52,876 bases of DNA from Eubacteriales bacterium (GCA_030536255.1 JAUNQI010000016.1:1-52876), one strand, 5' to 3'; positions 42,041 to 51,272 are shown, counted from the first letter of the stretch. The notes: generated by a model not told the origin, from the letters alone. Made by a program: numbers and translations.

Positions 42041-42793
42041 ATGCAAACATCTTCTCCCTCCGCCGCCCGCGGCGCAGCACTTATCACAGGAAGCTCCAGA
42101 GGTATCGGCGCAGCGATCGCAAAAGCGCTGGCCGCTGAAGGTTATTCCGTATGTATCAATTACATTGAGCAGAAAGAAAAAGCGTACAGACTTGTTGAAG
42201 AGCTGAGGGAATCCGGAGCCACAGCGATTGCCTGTCAGGCGGATGTTGCCGACCCTGCCGCAGTTGAAGCAATGGTATCCCATGCCCGGGAGGAACTCGG
42301 CAGGATCACCCTTCTCGTCAACAACGCCGGAATTGCGGAACAGATTCAGTTTCAGGACATCACCCCGGAAAAATGGAACCGCATGTTTTCCGTTAATCTC
42401 GGGGGATGCTTCAATACCATTCACTGTGTCCTTCCCTCCATGCTCTCCGCCCATGACGGCTGTATCATCAATATCAGCTCCATCTGGGGAAGTCACGGCG
42501 CATCCTGCGAGGTGGCCTATTCTTCCACCAAGCATGCCATTATCGGGCTGACAAGATCGCTGGCCGCCGAGCTTGCGCCTTCCGGAATACGCGTGAACTG
42601 CGTAGCCCCCGGCGTGATCGACACAGACATGGTTCAGGTACTCGGAAAAGACACCCTGGATATGCTGGCGCAGGAAATTCCGCTCAGAAGACTCGGAAGA
42701 CCCGAGGAAATCGCAGATACGGTGGTTCATCTTTCCAAGGCCACCTATACGACCGGCCAGGTGTTCGGCGTAGATGGAGGATTTATTATCTGA
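42041..42793 (+). CDS. Short-chain dehydrogenase/reductase, FabG-like
   Basis: 250 residues with the classical SDR motifs: GSSRGIGAAIAKAL (NAD(P) loop), LVNNAGIAEQ, the catalytic Ser in INISSIWGSHGAS, and YSSTKHAIIGLTRSLA (YxxxK). The C-terminus VDGGFII is typical of 3-oxoacyl-ACP reductases. It may serve fatty-acid synthesis or another keto reduction; no fatty-acid genes are adjacent, so the role stays open. Start choice: AAGGAG at 42026-42031 overlaps the stop of the SGNH-like gene and points to ATG 42041, giving tight coupling to that gene. Confidence 0.92.
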   Translation: MQTSSPSAARGAALITGSSRGIGAAIAKALAAEGYSVCINYIEQKEKAYRLVEELRESGATAIACQADVADPAAVEAMVSHAREELGRITLLVNNAGIAEQIQFQDITPEKWNRMFSVNLGGCFNTIHCVLPSMLSAHDGCIINISSIWGSHGASCEVAYSSTKHAIIGLTRSLAAELAPSGIRVNCVAPGVIDTDMVQVLGKDTLDMLAQEIPLRRLGRPEEIADTVVHLSKATYTTGQVFGVDGGFII

Positions 42794-42889
42794 TTTCTCT
42801 GTCGTTCCACGCCGGTATGAAAGCTGCTGCTGTTTCTGAGGACGGCATCGTACGAGTATCTATTATATAAGTATAATTAACCCTTAAAG

Positions 42890-42928
42890 CGCATTCCTTT
42901 TCTTATTCGGAAAACGAATGCGTTTTTC
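42890..42928 (+). terminator. Intrinsic terminator of the SGNH-like/SDR unit
   Basis: A 7-bp outer stem (42890-42896 with 42916-42922), extended by an inner TTTTC/GAAAA stem after a C-C mismatch, is followed by TTTTTC. The 251-base gap 42794-43044 holds this terminator, the htrA promoter and nothing else recognisable. Confidence 0.82.
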
Positions 42929-43000
42929 ATTTCCCTCTCACGTTCACATTTTTTTCATAGAATGTACATAAAATCATCTTTAATACCGACACCGAAGTCG

Positions 43001-43006
43001 TATAAT
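43001..43006 (+). promoter_or_regulatory. Putative -10 box of the htrA-like gene
   Basis: A perfect TATAAT 38 bases before the ATG. No good -35 box is found 16-18 bases upstream, which would fit a promoter that needs an activator or another sigma factor. Confidence 0.4.
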
Positions 43007-43044
43007 ACAGACAAATAAAATAAAAGAAAGGAGTCATTAAATAA

Positions 43045-44277
43045 ATGACTGCAAAGCATGTTAGACAGACCTCTTCCCCCGCACTCAAAGTCATTGCCAT
43101 CATCCTTACCTGCGCGGCACTCGCCGGTATTACAACTTTATTTGTAAACAGCTCCGCATATGCCGCTGAGGCTGATGCACTTTCCCCCGCCGATATTTAC
43201 GAGCAGAATGTTGAATCCACCGTAGGTATCACCACCAGTGCGGAAACGGTCAACTACTGGGGCTATCCCGCAAATATGACCGCCTCCGGTTCCGGATTTA
43301 TCATCAGCGAAGACGGCTATGTGCTGACTAACTTCCACGTTATTGATGATTCCGACGAAGTAACAGTAAAAACTTACAACGGAGACAGTTACGATGCGGA
43401 AATCATCGGATATGACGAAAGCAACGACATTGCCGTTCTGAAAATCGATGGTGAAAATCTCAAGCCCGTTACCATCGGAGATTCTGATGCGCTTCGCGTC
43501 GGAGACGACGTACTGGCGATCGGCAATCCTCTCGGCGAGCTGACCTTCTCCCTTACCAAGGGTATCGTAAGCGCGGTAGGCCGTGACGTTACCATTGAGA
43601 CCGGCATCACGATGTCCCTGATCCAGACGGACTGCGCTATCAACTCCGGCAACTCCGGCGGAGCCCTGTTCAACATGAAGGGTGAAGTTATCGGCATTAC
43701 CAACGCCAAGTACTCCTCCAGCGCATCCAGCGCTTCCATCGACAATATCGGATTTGCGATTCCGATCAACTCTCTCACCAGGATCTACAGCAGCATTATC
43801 GAAAACGGATTTATCGTAAAGCCTTACATCGGCATTACCGGTCAGACCGTATCTGACGAGATCAAGGAGACCACCGGTCTGAAATCCGGCGTTCGTGTAT
43901 ACTCCGTAACGGAGGACAGCCCGGCATCTGAGGCAAAGCTCGCAGCAGGCGATGTTATCGTTACCGCAAACGGTAAGGAGATCATTGAGTTCAGCGATCT
44001 CTCCGGCATGGTATCCGCATCCGAGCCCGGCGATGAGCTCAAGCTTGAAGTTTACCGTCAGGGTGAGATCCTTGATATCACCGTAGTCGTCGGCTCCGAT
44101 ACCAAACCTGCTCTTGAAGAAGAGGAGGAAGAAGATTTCGAGGATTATGAGGACTTCGACGGCCAGCAGTATCAGGGACGTCAGGGCTCCGGCCAGCAGC
44201 CCTACTCCGGATTCGGAGATTTTTTCGGAGACGGCGGAATGCAGGACTTCTTTGATTACTACTTCTTCGGAAGGTAA
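43045..44277 (+). CDS. HtrA/DegP-type serine protease with one PDZ domain
   Basis: 410 residues. A signal or anchor helix (about 14-40, ending AYAAEA) is followed by the trypsin-like domain with H98 (TNFHVI), D128 (SNDIAVLKI) and S204 (NSGNSGGAL), all catalytic residues present. A PDZ domain (about 255-350) follows. The tail (355-410) is a run of acidic residues and then Gln, Gly, Phe and Tyr-rich sequence ending DYYFFGR. It degrades or refolds damaged proteins on the outer side of the membrane. GGAG lies 11 bases before the ATG. It is monocistronic between two terminators. Confidence 0.94.
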   Translation: MTAKHVRQTSSPALKVIAIILTCAALAGITTLFVNSSAYAAEADALSPADIYEQNVESTVGITTSAETVNYWGYPANMTASGSGFIISEDGYVLTNFHVIDDSDEVTVKTYNGDSYDAEIIGYDESNDIAVLKIDGENLKPVTIGDSDALRVGDDVLAIGNPLGELTFSLTKGIVSAVGRDVTIETGITMSLIQTDCAINSGNSGGALFNMKGEVIGITNAKYSSSASSASIDNIGFAIPINSLTRIYSSIIENGFIVKPYIGITGQTVSDEIKETTGLKSGVRVYSVTEDSPASEAKLAAGDVIVTANGKEIIEFSDLSGMVSASEPGDELKLEVYRQGEILDITVVVGSDTKPALEEEEEEDFEDYEDFDGQQYQGRQGSGQQPYSGFGDFFGDGGMQDFFDYYFFGR

Positions 44278-44312
44278 TCTTTTCACACAACAGTAAATAG
44301 TAAATAATGCGC

Positions 44313-44352
44313 TCATCCGCCCGGAACATCTGTTCCGGGCGGATGAATTTTT
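44313..44352 (+). terminator. Strong intrinsic terminator of the htrA-like gene
   Basis: A perfect 16-bp stem (44313-44328 with 44331-44346) followed by a T-rich run (ATTTTTC). It lies 35 bases after the stop codon. Confidence 0.9.
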
Positions 44353-44456
44353 CACGCCTTTCTTTTTCTCCGGAGAAGCAGAAGTTTTTCCGGTTTTCCC
44401 TGCGGAAAGATAACGACATCCGAATCCCGGCTTCCACGGAGAGCGTACGAATCCGC

Positions 44457-44485
44457 TTGATAAAGACACTTATCCGTGATATCAT
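44457..44485 (+). promoter_or_regulatory. Promoter of the phosphatase gene
   Basis: TTGATA (44457-44462), 17 bases, TATCAT (44480-44485), giving a leader of about 57 bases before the ATG at 44549. Confidence 0.6.
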
Positions 44486-44548
44486 AATCCGGAAATATTA
44501 TAGGTAATGAGTGAAATTTTCTTCCTATATTTTTCCGGGAGGAACAGT

Positions 44549-46462
44549 ATGGATCCGAAAAAGAAAACAGATAAAAAGCTCATCTCCATTATTCAAAAAT
44601 GGCTGAGTGTCGTTGCCATAACGGCTCTCATTATTTCCGCCCTCGGAGTAGGATATCTGATCAAGGTCGATGCGGAACGGGAAGTTGAACAGGTTCTGAG
44701 GCTGAACGTGAGCGACGTTAAGACCGACATCGTTGACGCCTCGGACAGCAACCTTCTTTCCATTACCGAAGAAGTAGCCGCAAGCGTAAACAGCGCCGAC
44801 AGACTGTTTGAAAATACGCTGTTCGTCCGGCTTGCAAAAAACGATCTTCAGTCCGCCGGTTATTCCACGGAAACGGTAAACGAGTTGTTCGACGCGAATC
44901 CCATGCAGTTTCTGACGCTGTATCTCGCCGTTACCAATGATCTTCCCGAGATCGACATCGTGGATACAGACGGCATTATTACCGCATCCACCAACGAAAG
45001 CTTTATCGGTTTTGATATGGCTTCCGGCAGTCAGTCTGCCGAGTTCCTGTGTCTTCTTGAGAATACGAAGTCCTATGTTCAGTCTTATCAGCCGATCTCC
45101 TATGACAATTCTATCAGCAGAAAATACGCCGGAGTCCAGCTGAGTGACGGTGGCTTCGTTCAGGTCGGATACGATGCGGAAAGATTTCATAAAGACATCG
45201 CCGATCAGGTCGTAAGTGCTGCGAAAAACCGCCATGTCGGGGAAACCGGAAGCATCATGATCGTTGATAAAAAAGGTCAGGTTCTTTCCTCGCCCATCAC
45301 CCGTATCATCGGCCATAGTCTGGGAGAATTCGGTATTTCCACACTGACGCTGGATGAGCGGGCAAATGATATTCCGTTTATAGACGCAATGAACGGCACT
45401 GCTCAGACCGTACTCGGAACCAGCATCGAAGGCTATTATATTTTCGCAATGGTTCCAAGGGAAGAAACCATGCAGACCGTTTATACCTCCAGCATTGCGG
45501 CAACCGCTATTATTGCCCTCGTTCTCCTTGCCGTTATCCGGATCATCTTCCATCTGGTCAAGAAGTTCGTGGTCAACAGCGTTGATGAGATTGCGGTTTC
45601 GCTCGATAAAATCACGAACGGCGATCTGGATGTTGTCGTGGATACGAGAGGAACTCTTGAATTTGATTCCCTTTCCGACAATATCAACTCTACCGTAGCA
45701 TCGCTGAAGGATATGGCGGCAAAAGAGGCTGCCCGCTTTGAAGCGGAGCTGGAATACGCTAAAAACATCCAGAGTTCGGCTCTTCCGAGTATTATTCCGG
45801 ACAAGCAGGAATTTGAATTGTTCGCCACGATGACTCCCGCGAAGGAAGTCGGAGGAGACTTCTTTGATTATGAGCTGATCAACCAGGAGCTGCTCTCCAT
45901 CTGCGTAGCCGATGTTTCCGGGAAAGGGGTTCCGGCAGCTCTCTTCATGATGCGCGCGAAAACGCTGATCCGGGATTATTGTCTCGCCGGTCTCAGCGTC
46001 AATGAGGTGCTCAGAAAGGTAAACTCCGAGCTCTGCGAGAATAATCAGGCAAATATGTTTGTCACCTGCTGGTTCGGTATTCTGAACACAAAAACCGGAC
46101 AGCTGCAATATTCAAACGCCGGCCACAACCCTCCGCTGAAAGGGCATTGCGGATCCTTCGAGTATCTGAAGGATTTCCGACCGGATTTTGTTCTCGCCGG
46201 AATGGACGGGATGAATTACAAGCTGCATGAGCTGCAGCTGCTCCCCGGAGATGAGCTGTTTATCTACACAGACGGAGTAACAGAAGCAACAAATCTGAAT
46301 AATCAGCTTTACGGAGAGGACAGACTGAAGTTCGCGCTGAACAGTTTTAAAGGAATGAGCTGTGAAGAGAAATGCCGTTATCTCAGAGAGGATATCGACG
46401 CGTTTACAGGCGAAGCGCCTCAGTTTGATGATATCACCATGCTCAGCCTGAAATACAACTGA
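44549..46462 (+). CDS. Membrane sensor with SpoIIE-type PP2C phosphatase domain
   Basis: 637 residues. A first membrane helix (about 17-38), a large outside sensor region (about 40-310, Cache-like, with DLPEIDIVDTDGIITASTNESFIG and GETGSIMIVDKKGQVLSSP), a second helix (about 315-338) and a HAMP-like linker lead to the phosphatase domain (about 420-637). The latter has AKEVGGDFFDYELI, SICVADVSGKGVPAALFMM, LQYSNAGHNPPL, LFIYTDGVTEATN and the final FDDITMLSLKY, which keep the metal-binding aspartates. Such proteins control anti-sigma-factor antagonists in response to signals. No anti-sigma gene is nearby. GGAGGA precedes ATG 44549; the longer frame to 44507 lacks a site. Confidence 0.9.
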   Translation: MDPKKKTDKKLISIIQKWLSVVAITALIISALGVGYLIKVDAEREVEQVLRLNVSDVKTDIVDASDSNLLSITEEVAASVNSADRLFENTLFVRLAKNDLQSAGYSTETVNELFDANPMQFLTLYLAVTNDLPEIDIVDTDGIITASTNESFIGFDMASGSQSAEFLCLLENTKSYVQSYQPISYDNSISRKYAGVQLSDGGFVQVGYDAERFHKDIADQVVSAAKNRHVGETGSIMIVDKKGQVLSSPITRIIGHSLGEFGISTLTLDERANDIPFIDAMNGTAQTVLGTSIEGYYIFAMVPREETMQTVYTSSIAATAIIALVLLAVIRIIFHLVKKFVVNSVDEIAVSLDKITNGDLDVVVDTRGTLEFDSLSDNINSTVASLKDMAAKEAARFEAELEYAKNIQSSALPSIIPDKQEFELFATMTPAKEVGGDFFDYELINQELLSICVADVSGKGVPAALFMMRAKTLIRDYCLAGLSVNEVLRKVNSELCENNQANMFVTCWFGILNTKTGQLQYSNAGHNPPLKGHCGSFEYLKDFRPDFVLAGMDGMNYKLHELQLLPGDELFIYTDGVTEATNLNNQLYGEDRLKFALNSFKGMSCEEKCRYLREDIDAFTGEAPQFDDITMLSLKYN

Positions 46463-46480
46463 TTTTCGGATATTCGTATC

Positions 46481-47062
46481 ATGAATCATTTATTTGAATT
46501 ACCGGACAGCTATGTCTGTGTGGACCTGGAAACGACAGGTCTTAACCCCTGCCGTGACAAAATCATCGAGATCGGTGCCGTTAAAGTCAAGGATAACGAA
46601 ATAACCGATACATTTCAGACGCTGGTCGATCCGGGATATCATATCAGCAGTTTTATCACCGGTCTTACCGGGATAACAGACGATATGCTTTCATCCGCTC
46701 CCGGAATCTTTGAGGCCCTGCCGGAATTCCTTAACTTCGCAGACGGAAATATTCTGATGGGGCACAATATTCACAGCTTTGATATCAAATTCATATCCAG
46801 CAGCTGTCTTCTGGTTACCGGGAAACCATTTGACGGAGATCATATTGACACTTTATATCTTTCCAGAAAGCTTTTCCCGTATGAACGGCATCACAGGCTG
46901 TGCGACCTTATCACCAGATTCAACATTGCAGAGAGAGAGGAACACCGGGCGCTTTCCGATGCCCTTCAAACCGTTGACTGCTACAATTACATGCGGAAGT
47001 ATATGCAGGAGCACGGCATCACCCCCGAGGAAATCAGGCCCTGCAGAAGATCCGGGTATTAA
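46481..47062 (+). CDS. DnaQ-like 3'-5' exonuclease (DEDDh)
   Basis: 193 residues. Exo I is VDLETTGLNPCRDKIIEIGAVKV (catalytic Asp and Glu), Exo II HNIHSFDIKFI, Exo III HRALSDALQTVDCY (His and Asp), matching the epsilon-subunit or PolC-exonuclease family. It is shorter than PolC and stands alone, so it is a free exonuclease, perhaps acting in repair or RNA turnover. It follows the phosphatase by 18 bases without a clear ribosome site, suggesting co-transcription. A terminator follows. Confidence 0.92.
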   Translation: MNHLFELPDSYVCVDLETTGLNPCRDKIIEIGAVKVKDNEITDTFQTLVDPGYHISSFITGLTGITDDMLSSAPGIFEALPEFLNFADGNILMGHNIHSFDIKFISSSCLLVTGKPFDGDHIDTLYLSRKLFPYERHHRLCDLITRFNIAEREEHRALSDALQTVDCYNYMRKYMQEHGITPEEIRPCRRSGY

Positions 47063-47080
47063 CTCCCTGAAAATCAGAAA

Positions 47081-47130
47081 CAGAACCGGCCAGGCAATCA
47101 TGCGCACTGCCTGACCGGTTCTGCTTTATT
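47081..47130. terminator. Terminator between convergent exonuclease and kinase genes
   Basis: A 16-bp stem with one mismatch (47081-47096 with 47108-47123), then a T-rich stretch on the plus strand and TTTCTGATTTT on the minus strand. It can serve both genes. Confidence 0.75.
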
Positions 47131-47175
47131 CGTTTCGTTTTTATATGTATGATTCCTGCCCGATATTTATCTGCT

Positions 47176-50100
47176 TCAGATAAATTTTGCGATCGTCGTC
47201 TTCATCCTGCTCACATCTATCGGCTTGGCAATATGTTCATTCATTCCGGCCTCAAGGGCAAGCTTCCGGTCTTCCTCAAAAGCGTTCGCCGTCATCGCAA
47301 TGATCGGAACATTTTTACAGTAAGCGCTGTCCAGGTCTCTGATCTGTCTTGTAGCCTCATAGCCGTCCATAACCGGCATCTGGATGTCCATAAGAACAAA
47401 ATCAAAGATTCCCTCCGGAGAATTCTTCATTATTTCAACAGCTACTGTCCCGTCCTCAGCCGTATCTACTATGAGTCCGTTCTCTTCCAGGATCGCCGTA
47501 GCTATTTCGCGGTTCATCTCGTTATCTTCAACAAGGAGGACTTTTTTCCCTTTAAAGATCTCCCCGTCAACTTCAACTTCGGCATTTTCTTTCTCAAGCA
47601 GTTCTCTGGAAGCGAATTTAAAATCGAAATGAATCACGACCTTCGTTCCGACACCTGGAGTGCTGTCAATGTGGATCGTTCCGTTCATTGCGTCGATCAG
47701 CGTCTTGGTTATTGACATGCCGAGACCGGTTCCCTGAATTCCGCTCCTCGTAGCTGTTTCCGCTCTGACAAAAGAATCAAAAACAGTTTCAACAAGCTCA
47801 CGGCTCATCCCTATTCCGGTATCTTCAATGATAAAATCATACGAACCGGTATATTCATTGGGAGAAGCATTCTGAACGACCGAATAAGAGACCCAGCCGG
47901 TCTTCGTATATTTCACGGCATTCGACAGAACATTCAGAATGACCTGATTGACATGAAGCTTATCCGCAAAGACATATCTGTCCCTTAGTCCGTCAGCGCT
48001 GAAGCGGAATTCCAGTCCCTTTTCTTCCGCATCCTGCCGGATCATAGTCACCAGGTCATCCGCAGCTTCCAGAACATCGACCGGCTCCACATCAAAATCC
48101 GTCTTCCCGCTTTCAACTCTGGCCATATCAAGAACATCGTTGATCAGCTTGAGAAGATGTTCTCCGGAGGATTTTACCTTATCCAGGCATTCCTTCACCT
48201 TTTCCCTGCTGTCGATCTGCTTTTCCGCCATATTGGTAAAGCCGATGATCGCATTCATCGGGGTACGGATATCATGGGACATACTGTTCAGGAAGGTCGT
48301 CTTTGCCCGGTTGGCCGCTTCCGCTTTTTCCAGAGCTGCCATTTCTCGCTTGGTCTCGGCATCAACGTTGTGGAAACCGACAATAATATGGTTATCGGTG
48401 TTCTCATCCTTTGCAAACTTTACCTGATAATAAGTAGTTTCACCATCTACAAGCGTCCGGAAGTTGATATAGTACGCTTCACCGTTTCTGATCCTGTCCA
48501 TAATGACATTCGTTGACGTTGCTTCCAGAAACGCTTCCCTGTCATCCGGGTGCATAATGGTTCCTGCAAGAGTTGAAAGACGCAGCTGGAAATTATTGAG
48601 CTCCTTCCAGCCCGGGATCTGGCTCTCAAAGGTCTTGTCAAAGCGGTAATGAATTTCTTCAGAGGAATCCACATCCACATAAAGAACGCAGCCGAAGTCG
48701 TCCGTCAGGCCGGAAATAACCGCCATATTACGGTCCAGGATCTCTTTTCTCTCGATTTCAGCGCGGATCTCATCGTCCTTATCCGCAAAGCCCAGAGCAA
48801 CGGCCTGCGGATTTTCCTCGTCTCCGACTTTAACGAACTTCATTTCGCAGTAATGCGGATCGCCTTCGTTATCCGAACGATAGGTCGTTATAAAGGTCTT
48901 CTTGGTGCTCAGCTCGCGGATGATATTATAGATTGATCCGGCTCTCAGCATCATGGTTCTGTCCTGCGGATAAACAAGCATATTCACGTACATTCTGAAT
49001 GCTTCGCTGTATTTAATTCCGCTCCTGAAGATGCTGCCGAATTCGGATTCCGTTTCGGCGTTCATCGTGTACGGGTCAAGCTCATCGGTAGTCAGATCAA
49101 TATAATAAACGGAAGAATACTCAGAAGCCAGGATCTCTATGATGTCTATATTTCTCTGAAGGATCTTTGATTCTTCTTCCTTTGCCCGAAGCTCCTCGTC
49201 CTTATCCGCGAAGCCCAGAGCAACCGCTTTCGGGATCCCTTCCTCATTTCCCACCTTAACGAACTTCATCTCGGAGTAATGACCTTCCGCACTCCGGTAG
49301 GTGGTAATAAACGTCTTCTTGTATTTCAGCTCCGTCATGATGTTGCCGACGGAACCCGCCTTCAGCATCATGGATTTATCCTCAGGAAAAATCAGCGTGT
49401 CCACATACATCCGATACGCTTCCGAATACCGGATACCGCTTCTGAAGATCCGTCCGAATTCAGATTCGGTTTCTTCATTCATTGTGTACGGATCCAGTTC
49501 ATCCGTCTCAAGGTCTATGTAATACACGGAAGAATACTCGGAAGCAAGGATCTCTATAATATCAAAGTTTCTTTTCCGTTCCGCTTCGATCGCCTGCTCG
49601 CGGCGGATCTGATCGTCCTTTTCAGCAAAACCGAGAGCCACAGCCACAGGCTCGTCGTTATCTCCGCCGACCTTAACGAACTTCATCTCAGAGTATTTGT
49701 TCTCCGCCGAACGATACTGCGTAATGAATGTTTTTTTGTTCCACAGCTCGCTGACGATATTATTCGTCGAGCCGGCTTTCAGCATCATCGCTTTGTCTTC
49801 ATCGAGAACCAGCCGGTCAACATACAGTTTAAACGCTTCGGAATACGTAATGCCACTTCTGAAAACCGAGCCGAAGGTAGTTTCCGTCTCCTCGTTGGCG
49901 GTATACATCGTCAGTTCGTCCGTCGTCAGGTCTATAAAATACACAGAGGTATATTCCGAAGCCAGGATCTCTATGATCTCCTGATTCCGCTTATTGTTTT
50001 TTTCCTGACGGATCACCTCATCTCTGTCCGCAAAACCCAGAGCAACGGCAGTCGGCTCATCTTTTTCTCTGCCGACCTTAACAAACTTCATCTCGCTGTA

Positions 50101-50802
50101 GCGCCCGTCACTGGAGCGATACTGTGTAATAAACGTCTTCTGATTCTTCAGCTGCCGGCAAATGTTCTCAACGGACCCGTTCTGAAGCATCATTTCCTTG
50201 TCATCCGAATAAATAAGACGGTCAACGTACATTTTGAATGCTTCCGAGTAGGTAATCCCGCTGTTGAAGATCTGACCGAATTCGGATTCCGTTTCCTTAT
50301 TCATTGCGTACGGCTTCAGTTCGTCCGTTGTCAGATCAATATAATAAACAGAAGAGTATTCAGAGGCGAGGATCTTTATAACCTCCATATTTCTCTCCTG
50401 CTCCTGCAGCAGGATCGATCGGCGGTTGATGCTTTCCGCTTCATCAAGCTTTGTGTTGATTTCAAAAGCGAAAAGATGGCCGTCCACCCTGATTGGCTTT
50501 ATCATGATATGATAAACTTCATCACCAATGGTGTCATATTTATCCGCAGTAATGACATCATGGCAGGCCTTCAGCGGAATGCAGTTTTTGCACGGCTCGC
50601 TTTTCCCCCACATCTGATAGCAGGGAATCACGGGCTTAAACTCGCCGCCTGCGTCTATATCCCATATCTGCTGATCTACAGGATCAACAATTATGACCAT
50701 ATCAAAAACATCGCGCAGCGTCTTCAGCATTTTCCCGACTTCGCTAACGCTCATGTCAATTATTTCGCGATTCTTTATAAATTCTGTTCTGTCCGTCCTC
50801 AT
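47176..50802 (-). CDS. Hybrid histidine kinase with five tandem PAS-like modules and receiver domain
   Basis: 1208 residues, no membrane helix. An N-terminal Cys-rich PAS-like module (about 30-120) has CYQMWGKSEPCKNC. Four near-identical PAS-like modules of 135-140 residues follow (starting about 143, 278, 417, 556), each with ILASEYSSVYYIDL, a TESEFG.IF.SG..YSEA block, KTFIT.YRS and EMKFVKVG; a fifth, divergent module starts about 692. Then come the His-kinase box with phospho-acceptor H843 (SMSHDIRTPMNAIIGF), the ATP-binding domain (NAVKYTKTG, DTGIGM, GTGLGM) and a C-terminal receiver (LLVEDNE...FVLMDIQMPVMDGYEA). It is a cytosolic hybrid sensor. Start choice: GAGGAG before ATG 50802; the longer frame would need a GTG. 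The response target is unknown. Confidence 0.93.
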   Translation of the reverse strand: MRTDRTEFIKNREIIDMSVSEVGKMLKTLRDVFDMVIIVDPVDQQIWDIDAGGEFKPVIPCYQMWGKSEPCKNCIPLKACHDVITADKYDTIGDEVYHIMIKPIRVDGHLFAFEINTKLDEAESINRRSILLQEQERNMEVIKILASEYSSVYYIDLTTDELKPYAMNKETESEFGQIFNSGITYSEAFKMYVDRLIYSDDKEMMLQNGSVENICRQLKNQKTFITQYRSSDGRYSEMKFVKVGREKDEPTAVALGFADRDEVIRQEKNNKRNQEIIEILASEYTSVYFIDLTTDELTMYTANEETETTFGSVFRSGITYSEAFKLYVDRLVLDEDKAMMLKAGSTNNIVSELWNKKTFITQYRSAENKYSEMKFVKVGGDNDEPVAVALGFAEKDDQIRREQAIEAERKRNFDIIEILASEYSSVYYIDLETDELDPYTMNEETESEFGRIFRSGIRYSEAYRMYVDTLIFPEDKSMMLKAGSVGNIMTELKYKKTFITTYRSAEGHYSEMKFVKVGNEEGIPKAVALGFADKDEELRAKEEESKILQRNIDIIEILASEYSSVYYIDLTTDELDPYTMNAETESEFGSIFRSGIKYSEAFRMYVNMLVYPQDRTMMLRAGSIYNIIRELSTKKTFITTYRSDNEGDPHYCEMKFVKVGDEENPQAVALGFADKDDEIRAEIERKEILDRNMAVISGLTDDFGCVLYVDVDSSEEIHYRFDKTFESQIPGWKELNNFQLRLSTLAGTIMHPDDREAFLEATSTNVIMDRIRNGEAYYINFRTLVDGETTYYQVKFAKDENTDNHIIVGFHNVDAETKREMAALEKAEAANRAKTTFLNSMSHDIRTPMNAIIGFTNMAEKQIDSREKVKECLDKVKSSGEHLLKLINDVLDMARVESGKTDFDVEPVDVLEAADDLVTMIRQDAEEKGLEFRFSADGLRDRYVFADKLHVNQVILNVLSNAVKYTKTGWVSYSVVQNASPNEYTGSYDFIIEDTGIGMSRELVETVFDSFVRAETATRSGIQGTGLGMSITKTLIDAMNGTIHIDSTPGVGTKVVIHFDFKFASRELLEKENAEVEVDGEIFKGKKVLLVEDNEMNREIATAILEENGLIVDTAEDGTVAVEIMKNSPEGIFDFVLMDIQMPVMDGYEATRQIRDLDSAYCKNVPIIAMTANAFEEDRKLALEAGMNEHIAKPIDVSRMKTTIAKFI

Positions 50803-50847
50803 ATCCAGCTCCTCAAAGATTGCCACTGCATATACTCAGCTATTATA

Positions 50848-50876
50848 AGTATATGTACCAAAAGATGGAATGTCAA
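50848..50876 (-). promoter_or_regulatory. Promoter of the hybrid kinase gene
   Basis: On the minus strand perfect TTGACA (50871-50876), 17 bases, TATACT (50848-50853), with a leader of about 40 bases. The rest of the gap 50803-51037 shows only the tRNA promoter. Confidence 0.75.
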
Positions 50877-50991
50877 CCTTATAATACCCGCCATTTCAGA
50901 AAGCTTTTCCCTGAAGCCGGCGCTCAGCAGAAGGCCGACCGTGCCGGATAAAACAAATCCTCTCTCCTCCCGGAAGAAAGGGAAATAACTG

Positions 50992-51020
50992 TTGACAAAA
51001 CACACTGTTTTTGTTATTAT
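50992..51020 (+). promoter_or_regulatory. Promoter of tRNA-Trp
   Basis: TTGACA (50992-50997), 17 bases, TATTAT (51015-51020), 18 bases before the tRNA 5' end. Confidence 0.85.
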
Positions 51021-51037
51021 AGTCGGGCACGAGACAC

Positions 51038-51113
51038 AGGGGAATAGCTCAGCTGGTAGAGCGGCGGTCTCCAAAACCGTAGGCCGAGGGTTCGAAGCCT
51101 TCTTCCCCTGCCA
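51038..51113 (+). tRNA. tRNA-Trp (anticodon CCA)
   Basis: A complete cloverleaf of 73 bases plus encoded CCA. The acceptor AGGGGAA pairs with TTCCCCT (51103-51109). The D arm is GCTC...GAGC, the anticodon stem GCGGT/ACCGT encloses the loop CTCCAAA with anticodon CCA, and the T arm is GAGGG-TTCGAAG-CCTTC with one G-T pair. It has its own promoter and terminator. The integrase gene next to its 3' end indicates use of this gene as the attachment site. Confidence 0.97.
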
Positions 51114-51120
51114 AAATATT

Positions 51121-51165
51121 TCCGTCTGATTCATTGCGATTCAGACGGATTTCTTTTGTTTTCTT
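51121..51165 (+). terminator. Terminator of tRNA-Trp
   Basis: A 9-bp stem (51121-51129 with 51141-51149), then a T-rich run. It lies 8 bases after the CCA end. Confidence 0.85.
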
Positions 51166-51222
51166 TGATATTCTGCTTTCAAAAGTGCAAATATTGAAAA
51201 AGCTGATTTTCTGAAAATGGCT

Positions 51223-51246
51223 GTTTTCAGATTAGTTTTCAGATTA
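51223..51246 (+). repeat. Tandem 12-bp direct repeat near the integrase
   Basis: GTTTTCAGATTA occurs twice in succession (51223-51234, 51235-51246), with a related inverted CTGAAAA at 51211-51217. It lies between the tRNA and the integrase, where arm-type integrase-binding sites are often found. Confidence 0.6.
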
Positions 51247-51272
51247 CAGATTTTTTTTCAGTTTATTTCCTG

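Noticed and set aside
44507..44548. Longer start for the phosphatase gene
   Set aside because: No ribosome site precedes it, whereas GGAGGA is well placed for ATG 44549.
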